The notes below the pieces were generated by a model. The model worked only from the letters and a program-made list of their open reading frames with translations, ran no database searches and had not been told where the DNA came from. A stretch of 64,000 nucleotides of DNA from JADJOY01 sp016713535 [NCBI: Deltaproteobacteria bacterium] (GTDB lineage: Bacteria > JADJOY01), in the NCBI GenBank assembly GCA_016713535.1, contig JADJOY010000016.1:124001-188000 (forward strand). Direction: 5' to 3'. The translations under genes were made by a program, and so were the position numbers. Below are positions 42,246 through 50,609 of this stretch, in pieces. Position 1 is the stretch's first letter, and every line of letters starts with the position of its first letter.

Positions 42246-42713
42246 TCACGGGAAGCCCACGACCGCGGTGCCGTCCAGTGTGTGCTTGCCGTCCTGATTC
42301 TCCGTCCACACCGCCAGCTCGACTCGACGTTCACCTTCCGCCTCGAACTTGCGTGCCACCGTGGCACGAGCGCGAACCGTGTCACCGGGCCAGGTGATCG
42401 CGACGAAGCGCACACCGAGCTCGCGGAGCTGACGGGGGTCCACCCAGCTCGTGAGGAGCTCGCCGAGAAAGGCCATGGAGAGCATCCCGTGAGCGAACAC
42501 CGACGGATAGCCCGCACTCTTGGCGAAGGGCTCGTCGACGTGGATCGGGTTGAAGTCACCGGACGCACCGGCGTACTTGACGAGCTGGACCCGCTCGAGC
42601 GGGCCCTTGGTCAACGGCGGCAGCTCGTCGCCGACGGCGAGCGTCTCGAAGCACGGCGAGGGGGGCGTACCGACGGCGGGGAGTTCGTCGTGGCGCGTTT
42701 CGTCGCTGGTCAT
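42246..42713 (-). CDS. MaoC-like (R)-specific enoyl-CoA hydratase / hot-dog dehydratase
   Basis: The product is 155 residues. The hydratase-2 signature is intact: YAGASGDFNPIHVDEPFAKSAG contains the catalytic Asp and His, followed by VFAHGMLSMAFLGELL. The N-terminal part LAVGDELPPLTKGPL and the end strand RRVELAVWTENQDGKHTLDG fit the hot-dog fold. It should hydrate trans-2-enoyl-CoA to (R)-3-hydroxyacyl-CoA or act on related thioesters; ccr in this window shows that CoA-ester chemistry of that kind occurs. The 150-bp repeat element lies 14 bases upstream of its start, so its leader has been replaced or shaped by the insertion. Confidence 0.85.
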   Translation of the reverse strand: MTSDETRHDELPAVGTPPSPCFETLAVGDELPPLTKGPLERVQLVKYAGASGDFNPIHVDEPFAKSAGYPSVFAHGMLSMAFLGELLTSWVDPRQLRELGVRFVAITWPGDTVRARATVARKFEAEGERRVELAVWTENQDGKHTLDGTAVVGFP

Positions 42714-42726
42714 GGCGGCCCCGGTG

Positions 42727-42876
42727 AGGCTGTGAAACGTTCCGCGTGGGTCGCTCACGGAAGCAGCACAGGCCCGGCGACGGGGGATGGAACCCACGTC
42801 GCGACGATGGTTCTCGTAGCGCGGGGGGCTCCGTCCCCCCGCGGCGCTTCACTCTCGCTCGATGGCTTCACAGCCT
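42727..42876. repeat. 150-bp interspersed palindromic element, copy 2
   Basis: Ends are a perfect 10-bp terminal inverted repeat, AGGCTGTGAA (42727-42736) and TTCACAGCCT (42867-42876). Internal hairpins match copy 1 (1607-1756): one with loop ATGGAA around 42777-42802 (one stem mismatch) and GCGGGGGG-CTCCGT-CCCCCCGC at 42821-42842. Fragments in the reverse orientation are seen at 45697-45767 and 51204-51232. Confidence 0.75.
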
Positions 42877-43334
42877 AGCCGGGACGGCGTCGGTGGAAAC
42901 GCCAGCCTACAGCGCCCGCCGAGCGTGTGTGGCGAGTGTGTCGCGCGGTGTTCTGCAACGCATTCGCATTCTGCGACGCGAGTCGCCTCGGGAAGCGTGC
43001 CTTCGGCGCACGGCGGCACGCGAAGGACACCGGGTTTCGCGAGCGATTCCGGCGGTTCGGAAACCGACGTTCTGCGTTCGACACAGCCCACCGTTTGGCA
43101 TGCCGCTCGCTAAAGCCTTCTGGTGCGTGCTCCCCAAGGCCCCGGCGTTTTCCTGGGGAAAAATTCAACAAACAAACGGTTTCGCGAAGGGGGGCCTTGG
43201 GTTTGCGGTGGTGTCTTGGGGGGCCGCCCTTCTCTCCTGGGTCGATCGAGTAGCAGGTCCGCAAAGGCGAGTGGCGAGAGCCACTCGCCTTTCGTGTCTC
43301 CGGAGCGTGGCCACGAGTGCCCCGAGGCGCCCGA
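42877..43334. other. Intergenic region, possible non-coding RNA
   Basis: These 458 bases have lower GC than the surroundings and end in a strong hairpin at 43263-43292. A second hairpin is possible at about 43130-43160 (CCCCAAGG with CCTGGGG), followed by an A-rich stretch at 43161-43180. Several overlapping frames of about 80-130 codons cross the region on both strands, but none has protein-like composition. I could not match tmRNA, RNase P, SRP or tRNA features here. A small RNA ending at the hairpin is possible. Confidence 0.4.
43263..43292. terminator. Strong bidirectional hairpin
   Basis: A perfect 12-bp stem AAAGGCGAGTGG/CCACTCGCCTTT encloses CGAGAG. The outer A/T pairs give a short T run on both strands, so it can terminate transcription from either side. 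It lies 43 bases beyond the end of the DUF3592 gene (minus strand). Confidence 0.75.
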
Positions 43335-43778
43335 TCAGTGCGCGGCTGCGGCGCCGACCTGTCTCACCACGAGGTCCCACACGAGCATTGCGGCGACGTA
43401 CGCGGTGATCCCGGCGGCGGGGACCAGGAATAGCAGCGGGACGAGCCAGAGCGTCTTCCAGTCCGCGACTCGCGCGCGCCGTGGGTCGCCTCTCCGGTAG
43501 CGGATCTCGATCAGGTCGTCGTCCTCGGACGAAGCGCGATCGGGACGTCCATCCGACAGGGTCACTCGCTGCATCTTCCCCCGCTCGTCGGCGAACGTGA
43601 CGATCGGCACCTGCCGGCTCGCCGTGTCTTCGCTGCCGGGGAGCGGCCGGATCGTTTCGTAGCCCACGATCTGCGCCGTGGTCCGGGTGCTCGTCGCCAC
43701 GAAGATCCCGGTCCGGATCGCGAACAGCAGGCCGATCGCGGGCAGCACCACGAACGGGATCAGGACGAGGAGGCTCAC
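43335..43778 (-). CDS. DUF3592-like two-helix membrane protein
   Basis: The product is 147 residues with one membrane helix at each end (about residues 4-25 and 110-135) and a central beta-rich domain: TTAQIVGYETIRPL, QVPIVTFADERGKMQRVT and DDLIEIRYRRGDPRRARV. This helix-beta-helix arrangement with a final DP-x-x-ARV motif is typical of DUF3592 proteins, of unknown function. The GTG start at 43778 overlaps the stop of the upstream gene (GTGA), so they form a coupled pair. Confidence 0.75.
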   Translation of the reverse strand: MSLLVLIPFVVLPAIGLLFAIRTGIFVATSTRTTAQIVGYETIRPLPGSEDTASRQVPIVTFADERGKMQRVTLSDGRPDRASSEDDDLIEIRYRRGDPRRARVADWKTLWLVPLLFLVPAAGITAYVAAMLVWDLVVRQVGAAAAH

Positions 43779-44236
43779 CGGTCGCTCGCCGTGAGGCTCG
43801 TCACGGGCGAGGCCGGACCGGCGGTCGCCGCCGCAGCGACGGACCGTGCGAGCGCTGCGTCGAAGCCGACCTCGTCCGTATAGATACGCATGACCTCGCC
43901 GAGCTCCGCGAACCGGCGCACGAAGTTAGCGGTCAGCCGGACGAACGGCGAGCCCGTGAGCATGCTCACGTGCCGGAAGCGGTCGCGATGCTCGGCGAGC
44001 CAGCGCGCCCACTCGGCGCTGACCTCGGTCGTGGCGCCTCGGACCGCCCGGGCGTCGATGAAGAGCTCGAGCGACTCGGGGCGAGCCAGATCCTGCCCGA
44101 GCTCCCGCATCGGGAGGTCGCCCCACTCCCCTGCATCCCAGCCTTCCAGCCGGACCACCACGATCGTCGCCGCCGGCCGCTCGATCGCGAGGTGGCAGTG
44201 GACGCCTTCGTATCGCCGATCGGAGAGCGCCGGCAT
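43775..44236 (-). CDS. STAS-like hypothetical protein
   Basis: The product is 153 residues from ATG 44236, soluble, with no signal peptide. The order of strands and helices (ATIVVVRLEGWDAG, a helix, LELFIDARAVRGAT, a helix with WLAEHRDRFRHVSML, then FVRLTANFVRRFAELGEVMRIYTD) resembles SpoIIAA/STAS-like domains. No catalytic residue is evident. It is coupled to a DUF3592 membrane protein and divergent from dgt. The function is unknown. Confidence 0.55.
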   Translation of the reverse strand: MPALSDRRYEGVHCHLAIERPAATIVVVRLEGWDAGEWGDLPMRELGQDLARPESLELFIDARAVRGATTEVSAEWARWLAEHRDRFRHVSMLTGSPFVRLTANFVRRFAELGEVMRIYTDEVGFDAALARSVAAAATAGPASPVTSLTASDR

Positions 44237-44349
44237 GTCCACGACCGTTCTCCTTCCCGGCCGAGCTCGCGCCATCGAGCGGTGCGGGGCCGGTGCGAGG
44301 GCCGCGAGATTGTCGGCTATCCTGCCGCGGTCCCCAGGGAGGGGCAAAC

Positions 44350-45501
44350 GTGCGGACCCGCGAAGCGTACGAAGCGATCGAGCTCGAAAACCTCGCCCCC
44401 TACGCGGCTCTGAGCCGGACCTCGCGCGGCCGCCGCTACGACGAGCACGAAGACCCCGTCCGCACCGCGTTCCAGCGGGATCGCGACCGCGTCATTCACT
44501 CCGCCGCGTTCCGGCGCCTGGAGTACAAGACGCAGGTGTTCGTGAACCACGAGGGTGACTACTACCGGACGCGACTCACCCACACGCTCGAGGGCACGCA
44601 GATCGCGCGCTCCATCGCGCGGGCGCTGCGGGTCAACGAGGAGCTCGCCGAGGCGGTCAGCCTGGCCCACGACCTCGGGCACACGCCGTTCGGCCACTCG
44701 GGCGAGCGCGCGCTCGACGACCTGATGCGCGACCACGGCGGCTTCGAGCACAACGTCCAGAGCCTGCGCATCGTCGAGGTGCTCGAGGAGCGCTACACCG
44801 GCTTCCCCGGGCTCAACCTGAGCTGGGAGGTCCGCGACGGCATCGCCAAGCACTCGAAGCGCCCGGACCACCCCACCATCGCCCAGTACGACTCGTCGGT
44901 CTCGCCGTGCCTGGAGGCGACCATCGCCGACATGGCCGACGAGATCGCCTACAACAACCACGACATCGACGACGGCATCACCTCCGGCATGCTCACCTTC
45001 GAGCAGCTCGCCGGGGTGCGGCTGTGGCGCGACGCCTATGCGGCGGTGGTGGAGCGCGAGCGCAAGCTCGAGCCCCACCTCGTCCTCTACCAAGTGATCC
45101 GCTGCATCATCAACTGGCAGGTGATGGACCTGATCCGCGCCACCGAGGAGAACCTGCGCCGGCTCGGCGTGCAGAGCCTCGACGACGTCCGTGCCACCAA
45201 GGAGCACGTGGTGACGTTCGGCGCCGACATGGCCGAGCTCAACGCGGAGCTCAAGCGCTTCCTCAAGGCCAACCTCTACGACCACCATCGCGTGATGCGG
45301 ATGTCGGCCAAGGCGCAGCGCTTCCTGCGCGAGCTCTTCCAGGCGTATTGCTCGGATTCGCGCCAGCTCCCCCCCGCGGTGCAGCGGCGCATGGAGACCG
45401 AGGGCCTCGAGCGCGCGGTCGCCGACCACATCGCGGGCATGACGGACCGCTCGGCGCTCGACGAGTACAAGAAGCTCTTCGACCCGTACGAGCGCGTGTG
45501 A
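44350..45501 (+). CDS. dgt: Deoxyguanosinetriphosphate triphosphohydrolase (dGTPase)-like protein
   Basis: The product is 383 residues of the HD superfamily. The N-terminal part has DPVRTAFQRDRDRVIHSAAFRRLEYKTQ style family sequence (short segments RDRVIHSAAFRRLEYKTQVF), then the metal site: RLTHTLEGTQIARSIAR (His), LAHDLGHTPFGHSGE (His-Asp) and TIADMADEIAYNNHDIDDG (Asp). It hydrolyses dNTPs to deoxynucleoside and triphosphate and controls dNTP pools. GTG 44350 has a strong AGGGAGGGG site 6 bases upstream and is the best start. A 180-nt palindrome begins right after the stop codon. Confidence 0.92.
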   Translation: MRTREAYEAIELENLAPYAALSRTSRGRRYDEHEDPVRTAFQRDRDRVIHSAAFRRLEYKTQVFVNHEGDYYRTRLTHTLEGTQIARSIARALRVNEELAEAVSLAHDLGHTPFGHSGERALDDLMRDHGGFEHNVQSLRIVEVLEERYTGFPGLNLSWEVRDGIAKHSKRPDHPTIAQYDSSVSPCLEATIADMADEIAYNNHDIDDGITSGMLTFEQLAGVRLWRDAYAAVVERERKLEPHLVLYQVIRCIINWQVMDLIRATEENLRRLGVQSLDDVRATKEHVVTFGADMAELNAELKRFLKANLYDHHRVMRMSAKAQRFLRELFQAYCSDSRQLPPAVQRRMETEGLERAVADHIAGMTDRSALDEYKKLFDPYERV

Positions 45502-45507
45502 GCCCTG

Positions 45508-45687
45508 AGCCCGGAAACCTCGGCCGCTTTCTCCTGCGGCCGACGATTCGCCGTGATCTCGCGGGGTACTCGGAACGCTGGCCCTCGCCGTACCGTGCAG
45601 TACGACTGCGGGCCAGCGTCCTGCGTTCCCCGCGATCTGACGGCGACTTGTCGGTCTCGCGACGAATTCGTCTGAGGTTTCCGGGCT
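45508..45687. repeat. 180-nt imperfect palindrome
   Basis: The ends are a perfect 14-bp inverted repeat (45508-45521 and 45674-45687, AGCCCGGAAACCTC). Inside, ACGCTGGCCC (45575-45584) pairs with 45610-45619 and CGTAC (45589-45593) with GTACG (45600-45604), leaving a six-base tip. The intervening arms also match with scattered mismatches, so the whole stretch can fold as one long hairpin centred near 45597. It starts seven bases after the dgt stop. Confidence 0.8.
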
Positions 45688-45696
45688 GAGCGCTCG

Positions 45697-45767
45697 CGGG
45701 GGGACGGAGCTCCCCGCTCTACGAAAACCGCTGTAGCGATGGGGGTTCCATCCCCCGTCGCCGGCTC
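45697..45767. repeat. Partial reverse copy of the 150-bp element core
   Basis: In reverse complement this segment gives GGCGACGGGGGATGGAACC... and then a GCGGGGAGCTCCGTCCCCCC hairpin, the two internal hairpins of the 150-bp element in the same order. The terminal repeats are missing. Confidence 0.6.
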
Positions 45768-45776
45768 GACCGCGGC

Positions 45777-46406
45777 TCACGGCTCGCAGGTCGTGAGCAC
45801 GATCTCGACGCGGCGGTTGCGGGCGCGGCCCTCGGGGTCGTCGCTCCCGTCGGGCTTCGCGTTCGGTGCCGCCGGGCTCGACTCGCCGTAGCCGACGATC
45901 GGTGTGCCCGCCGCGACGGCGCCCTCGGCGACCAGCCAGTCCCGCACCGCCACCGCGCGCCGCTCCGAGAGCTTCTGGTTGTAGTCGTCCGCGCCCTTCA
46001 CGTCGGTGTGTCCCTCGACCGAAGCAGCGCGCGCGTGGCTCTCGCGGATGGTGGAGGCGAGCGAGCCGAGGGACTCGACCGCCCCGGTGGTGAGATCGGC
46101 CCGATCGAACTCGAACAACGTATCGGCGCCGAGCACCAGGCGCGTGCGGCAATTCTCCTCGATCTTCTGGATCTCGCCCGGCTTCTGGAGGTCGCCGGCC
46201 TTCTGGATCTGGCCAGGGACCTGCCATGTGCCCTTGGGCTGCTGGATCTCGCCGGGAACCTGCCAGTGGCCGCCCGCCCCGCCCGAGGTCCCCGGTGCCG
46301 GGTCCGCAGCGGTCGCATTCGCGGGGACGAGCACGAGCACACCGAGTAGCGGCCAACTCGCGAGCGCGCGGGATACCCGCAAGTCATGACGATCCCATCG
46401 CTTCAT
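45777..46406 (-). CDS. OmpA-family peptidoglycan-binding protein
   Basis: The product is 209 residues from ATG 46406 (GAGG 6 bases upstream; GTG 46409 is possible). A signal peptide ends near ANATAA. Residues about 45-80 are a short repeat region with WQVPGEIQQPKG, WQVPGQIQKAG and LQKPGEIQK units. Residues about 88-205 form the OmpA C-terminal domain: DTLFEFDRADLTTGAVESL, VEGHTDVKGADDYNQKLSER and GRARNRRVEIVL, with the Asp and Arg that hold meso-diaminopimelate. There is no beta barrel, so it is probably a periplasmic or lipid-free envelope tether. It overlaps the upstream TldD-like gene. Confidence 0.88.
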   Translation of the reverse strand: MKRWDRHDLRVSRALASWPLLGVLVLVPANATAADPAPGTSGGAGGHWQVPGEIQQPKGTWQVPGQIQKAGDLQKPGEIQKIEENCRTRLVLGADTLFEFDRADLTTGAVESLGSLASTIRESHARAASVEGHTDVKGADDYNQKLSERRAVAVRDWLVAEGAVAAGTPIVGYGESSPAAPNAKPDGSDDPEGRARNRRVEIVLTTCEP

Positions 46407-48138
46407 CACTCACCTCGCTGGCGGAGCAACGCCGGTGGCGCGAGCAGCGGCGGGCGTCGCGACGGCAACGACAGCCGCTGCAGCTCGATGTTCTGCACCA
46501 CCACCGGCGGCGCCACCTCCGTCACCGGGATGTAGCCCGACTCGGCGCCGCAATAGCCGTTCATCACCTCGACCTGGTCGCCCGCTGCGAGGATCCGCGA
46601 GATCGCGCCGAGCGGCGTGCCGACGATCTCGACGCCACGCACCAGCGTTCGTTCGCCGGTGGCGGGATCGATGCGGTGGACGAGCCCGGGCGTGGCGCGG
46701 AAGGCCTGGTAGTTCTGGCGCGAGGTGTTGGTCTCGCCCGAGGTCACGTCCTCGAGGATCAGCCCGAACGGCTTGCCTTGCTTGCGCACCTCGTCGAGGA
46801 GGATCTCCTGCAACTTCTCCGCGGACACCGTCTCGGACGCGCGCACCATCAGGCTGGCCATGCGGCCGATCGGATCGCGCTTGCCGTCGGAGCGGCCATG
46901 GCCGTTCGAGACCGCGAAGCCGGGCACCGGCGTGCGGCTCATGAGGTAGCCCCTCAGGACGCCGTTCTCGATCAGCACGGCGCGCGCCGCGGGCGTCGCC
47001 TCCTCGTCGAAGCGGTAGTGGCCGTACAGCCCGGTGCCCTGCAGCTCCGGCACCGTGGGATCGTCGACCACCGAGAGGAACGAGGGAACGATCGCCTGGC
47101 CGATCTTGGCGGTGAAGGTCTGACCACTGGTCTTGCTGCGCTGCCGCTCTCCTTCGAGGCGGTGCCCGACCGCCTCGTGGAAGAACACGCCGGTGCCGGA
47201 CGGGTCGAGGAGCGCGGGCGCGTTCTCGGGCGCGATCACCGGCGCCTCGCGGAGCGCGAGCGTCTCGGCCGCCATCGCCGCGACGTCCTCGTGGATCTTG
47301 GCGTCGCTCGGGAGCTGCGCCTCCTCGCGCTGATAGAACGTGCGCGTGCGCTGTAGCTTCATGCCGTCGGGCGCGGTGGCGTTCGCCTCGGCGTAGAGCG
47401 ACCAGTAGTGATCCTCGGTGGCGAGGCGAGTGCCATCGCTCTGCACGAAGTAGCGACGTTCGCTGCGCACGTCGAGGAGCATCGAGCCCTCGGTCAGGTG
47501 CTCGAACGAGCGCAGGAAGGCGGTCTCGCGTCGCAGCAGCGACGCCCAGCGCTCCGTGTCCATGACCAGCGGCGCCGCGGGCTCGCTCGCGCGCACCGGC
47601 TCGCGCGCCGCGAAGTCGTCGACGTTCTCGTTCGGATCGACCTCGACCACGCGCTTGCCCTGCTTGGCGGCGAGCTCGGCGAGCGCGTCCTTGTAGGCCG
47701 CGTCGGTGAGGCGCCACAACGCGGTGCGAAGCGCGTCGGGATCGTCGTCGAGCGGTGCCTGGCGGAACCCGTACACGTCGCCCGACTCGCTCTCGAGATC
47801 GAGGTCGGGCGCGTCGATCATGGTGTTGTCGAAGTGGGCGCTCCCCACGCGGACCTCGACGAAGAGCCGGCGCCGGTGGTTCGTCGCGCGCTCGTTGATC
47901 GCACCCGACACCGCGCCGAGCCGGCGCACGTCCTCGTCCTCGAGCATGTAGGAGATGAAGTACGGCCGCTGGTAGTGCTCGAGCGCGAGGTCCTTCATGC
48001 TTCGATCGAGCTCGTGCTTCATCGCGTCGAGGAGCGCGGCGTCGTCGGCGCGCGCCGCGCCCGCGGCGGGAGCACGAGGACCATCGCTGCGGGGCCCGCG
48101 AACCGGCCGAGATTGGAATGAATCGGCGAGAATCTCAT
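46406..48138 (-). CDS. TldD/PmbA-family metallopeptidase-like protein with signal peptide (one-base frameshift)
   Basis: The main frame (about 550 residues) has the TldD signature FFHEAVGHRLEGER, whose His-Glu-x3-His is the metal site, plus GETNTSRQNYQAFRATPGLV and NGYCGAESGYIP. The N-terminus of this frame does not start sensibly. If one C is added to the run at 48068-48070, an ATG at 48138 reads through MRFSPIHSNLGRFAGPAAMV, then LVLPAAGAARADD, a good signal peptide, into the main frame (577 residues in all). TldD/PmbA pairs are usually cytosolic peptide-processing proteases; an exported single member is less usual. It is followed with overlap by an OmpA gene and is divergent from a desulfurase gene. 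Confidence 0.8.
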
Positions 48139-48233
48139 GACGCGCGAGCTTCTCACCCGCGGCGGGAGCACGCAAACCGCGCACGGGTGGGTCGCGGAGC
48201 CGCGGCGCACGTGAGAAGCTTCCCGCCTCGCCC

Positions 48234-49379
48234 ATGATCTACCTCGACCACGCGGCCACCAGCTTCCCCAAGCCCGAGCGGGTCATCCGCGCCGTGGAGC
48301 GGTGCCTGCGCGAGGTCGCGGGCAGCCCGGGGCGCGGCGGACACGCGGGCGTGCTGCAGGCGAACCGGCTGGTGTTCACGGCGCGCGAGCGCGCGGCGCG
48401 GCTCCTCGGCATCGGTGACGCGGCGCGCGTGATCTTCACCAGCGGCGCCACCGCGGCCATCAACGTCGCGCTGCGCGGCACGCTGCGCCCGGGAGACCAC
48501 GTGCTCACCACCGACATGGAGCACAACGCGGTGGCGCGCCCGCTGGCGCGGCTCCGCCGCGACGGGGTCGAGGTCGGCGTGGTGCCGCACGATCCCGACG
48601 CGGGTCGCTTCGCCGCCGCGCTCGACGCAGGGCGCCGCGAGGGCACCCGCTGGCTGGTGGTGAACCACGCCTCGAACGTGAACGGACAGGCCCTCGACCT
48701 GGAAGCGATCGCGCGCTGGTGCGAGGTCTCGGGCGTGCGCCTCGGCGTCGACGCCGCGCAGTCGGCGGGCCTCCTCCCCCTCGACGTCGATGCGCTCGGG
48801 GCGAGCTGGCTCGCGTGCTCAGGCCACAAGGCGCTGCACGGGCCGCCGGGCGTGGGAATCCTGGCGGTGGGTCGGGGTGTCCAGATCGAGCCGCTGGTGC
48901 GCGGCGGCACCGGGTCGCACTCGGAGTCCGAGGAGCAGCCGACCGAACTGCCGGAGGCGCTCGAAGCGGGCACCCCGAACACACCCGGCATCGCCGGTCT
49001 CGGCGAGGCGATCGCGCTGGTGCTGGAGGAAGGCGTGAGCGCGCTCCATGCGCGCGCACAGGCCCTCGCACGGCAGCTCGAGTCCGGCCTGCGCGCGATC
49101 GACGGTGTCGCGGTGTGGGGACCGGGAGCGAGCGAGCGAGCCGTACCGGTGGTGTCGTTCACGATCGTCGGCGAGGACCCGTCGCTCACCGCGACCCGGC
49201 TCGAGGACGACTGGGGCATGCGGCTCCGGGTCGGCCTGCACTGCGCGCCGGCCGCTCACCGGCGGCTCGGCACCTTCCCGGGAGGGACGCTGCGGGCGTC
49301 ACCCGGCCCCACCAACGCCGAGGTCGAGATCGACGGCCTGATCGCCGCGGTGACCGAGCTCGCTGCCGAAGCGCGCTAG
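48234..49379 (+). CDS. Cysteine desulfurase-like class V aminotransferase
   Basis: The product is 381 residues, a PLP fold-type I enzyme. It begins IYLDHAATSFPKPERV; FTSGATAAINVAL and TDMEHNAVARPL are PLP-pocket segments, H97 stacks on the cofactor, D173 is in GVDAAQSAG, and the Schiff-base lysine K199 is in CSGHKALHGPPGVG. The C-terminal GLHCAPAAHRRLGT carries C337, the position of the catalytic persulfide Cys in short SufS-like enzymes. It fits the compact cysteine desulfurase family; no SufE or IscU gene is nearby, so the sulfur acceptor is unknown. ATG 48234 is the only sensible start. Confidence 0.85.
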   Translation: MIYLDHAATSFPKPERVIRAVERCLREVAGSPGRGGHAGVLQANRLVFTARERAARLLGIGDAARVIFTSGATAAINVALRGTLRPGDHVLTTDMEHNAVARPLARLRRDGVEVGVVPHDPDAGRFAAALDAGRREGTRWLVVNHASNVNGQALDLEAIARWCEVSGVRLGVDAAQSAGLLPLDVDALGASWLACSGHKALHGPPGVGILAVGRGVQIEPLVRGGTGSHSESEEQPTELPEALEAGTPNTPGIAGLGEAIALVLEEGVSALHARAQALARQLESGLRAIDGVAVWGPGASERAVPVVSFTIVGEDPSLTATRLEDDWGMRLRVGLHCAPAAHRRLGTFPGGTLRASPGPTNAEVEIDGLIAAVTELAAEAR

Positions 49380-49405
49380 CTGGTCGCCCCTCGACCGGCT
49401 GGAGC

Positions 49406-49425
49406 GTCGGCGCTCCGTCGCCGAC
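49406..49425. repeat. Hairpin with CTCCGT loop
   Basis: GTCGGCG-CTCCGT-CGCCGAC is a perfect 7-bp stem preceded by GGCTGGAGC, between two convergent genes. The stem differs from other members of the family but stays fully paired. Confidence 0.65.
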
Positions 49426-49431
49426 CGACGC

Positions 49432-50523
49432 TCAGCCGCGATTGCGCGTGACCGTGGTGCCGCCGGTGATGCGAGCGCGCATCTCGGGTCCGAAGAAGAT
49501 GTACGGGTGAACCAGCTCGGGCCGGCTCACCCCGTCGAGCCGCGCCGCGACCTCGCGCGGGATCTCGAACTCGAGCGAGCCCAGGTTCTCCTCGAGCTGC
49601 TCGACCTTGGTTGCGCCGATCAAGGTCGAGGTCACCGCCGGGCGGCTGGTGATCCAGTTGAGCGCCACCTGGGTGGGGCTGCGGCCGATCCCCTTCGCCA
49701 CCTCGACCAGCGTGTCGACGATCTCCCAGTTGCGGTCGGTGAAGAGCTTGTCGAAGTTCGGGTTGCCCGCGCCGCGGATCGCGGCGAGACGGCCACTGCC
49801 GGACACCTCTTCACCCTGACGCTGGTACTTGCCCGTGAGCAAGCCGCTCGCGAGCGGGCTCCACGGGCACAGGCCCACGCCCAGCTCCAGTGCCGCGGGG
49901 ACGTGCTCGCGCTCGATGTTGCGCTCGACCAGCGAGTACTCGAGCTGGAGCGCGCACACCCGCTCGCGTCCGCGGAGCTCGGCGATCGTCTGCGCGCGCG
50001 CCAGGTACCACGCGGGTACGTCGGAGAAGCCGACGTAGCGGATCTTGCCGGCGCGCACCAGGGCGTCGAGCGTGTCGAGTACCTCTTCGACCGGCGTGAG
50101 CCCGTCCCACGCGTGCATCCAGTAGAGGTCGACGTAGTCCGTGCGGAGGCGGCGCAGCGACCCCTCGAGCGCGCGGTGGATGTTCTTGCGGCCGTTACCT
50201 CCGGCGTTGGGGTCGCCGGCGCGCGCGTTGAACGTGAATTTGGTGGCGAGCACGACCGCGTCGCGCGAGCCGTGCTCGGCGAAGTACTCGCCGATGAGCT
50301 CCTCGCTGGTGCCGTTGGTGTAGCCGTCGGCGGTGTCGACGAAGTTGCCACCGGCCTCGAGGTAGCGCGCGAGCACGCGGTGCGCGGTCTCCTTCGGGCT
50401 GCCCCAGCCCCACTCGGTGCCGAAGGTCATGGTGCCGAGGCAGAGCGGGCTCACCTTGAGGCCGCTGCGGCCGAGCAGCGAGTAGGTGGCGAGGCTCGGG
50501 AGGGTCGTCGGCGTGCTGCTCAT
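49432..50523 (-). CDS. Aldo/keto reductase
   Basis: The product is 363 residues, cytosolic. The family pattern is complete: LGRSGLKVSPLCLGTMTFG, NFVDTADGYTNGTSEELIG (catalytic Asp and Tyr), VLATKFTF (Lys), DLYWMHAWDGLTPVEEVL (His), GKIRYVGFSDVPAW and LIGATKVEQLEENL. It reduces aldehydes or ketones with NADPH. Length and sequence suit the YghZ/Tas-type AKRs found widely in bacteria. No functional partner adjoins it, so the substrate cannot be predicted. Confidence 0.9.
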   Translation of the reverse strand: MSSTPTTLPSLATYSLLGRSGLKVSPLCLGTMTFGTEWGWGSPKETAHRVLARYLEAGGNFVDTADGYTNGTSEELIGEYFAEHGSRDAVVLATKFTFNARAGDPNAGGNGRKNIHRALEGSLRRLRTDYVDLYWMHAWDGLTPVEEVLDTLDALVRAGKIRYVGFSDVPAWYLARAQTIAELRGRERVCALQLEYSLVERNIEREHVPAALELGVGLCPWSPLASGLLTGKYQRQGEEVSGSGRLAAIRGAGNPNFDKLFTDRNWEIVDTLVEVAKGIGRSPTQVALNWITSRPAVTSTLIGATKVEQLEENLGSLEFEIPREVAARLDGVSRPELVHPYIFFGPEMRARITGGTTVTRNRG

Positions 50524-50609
50524 CGGATCTCCGGGTGGGTGGCGCGAGTGTAACCCCGCGCTGTAAGGTCGCCGCCGCGCGTATCCCCGCGTGCCCGGAG
50601 TCGCCGACG

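Noticed and set aside
42862-43264. Several 80-130 codon frames on both strands
   Set aside because: They overlap one another, lack ribosome sites and have Arg/Ser-rich composition with no protein-like pattern; treated as non-coding.
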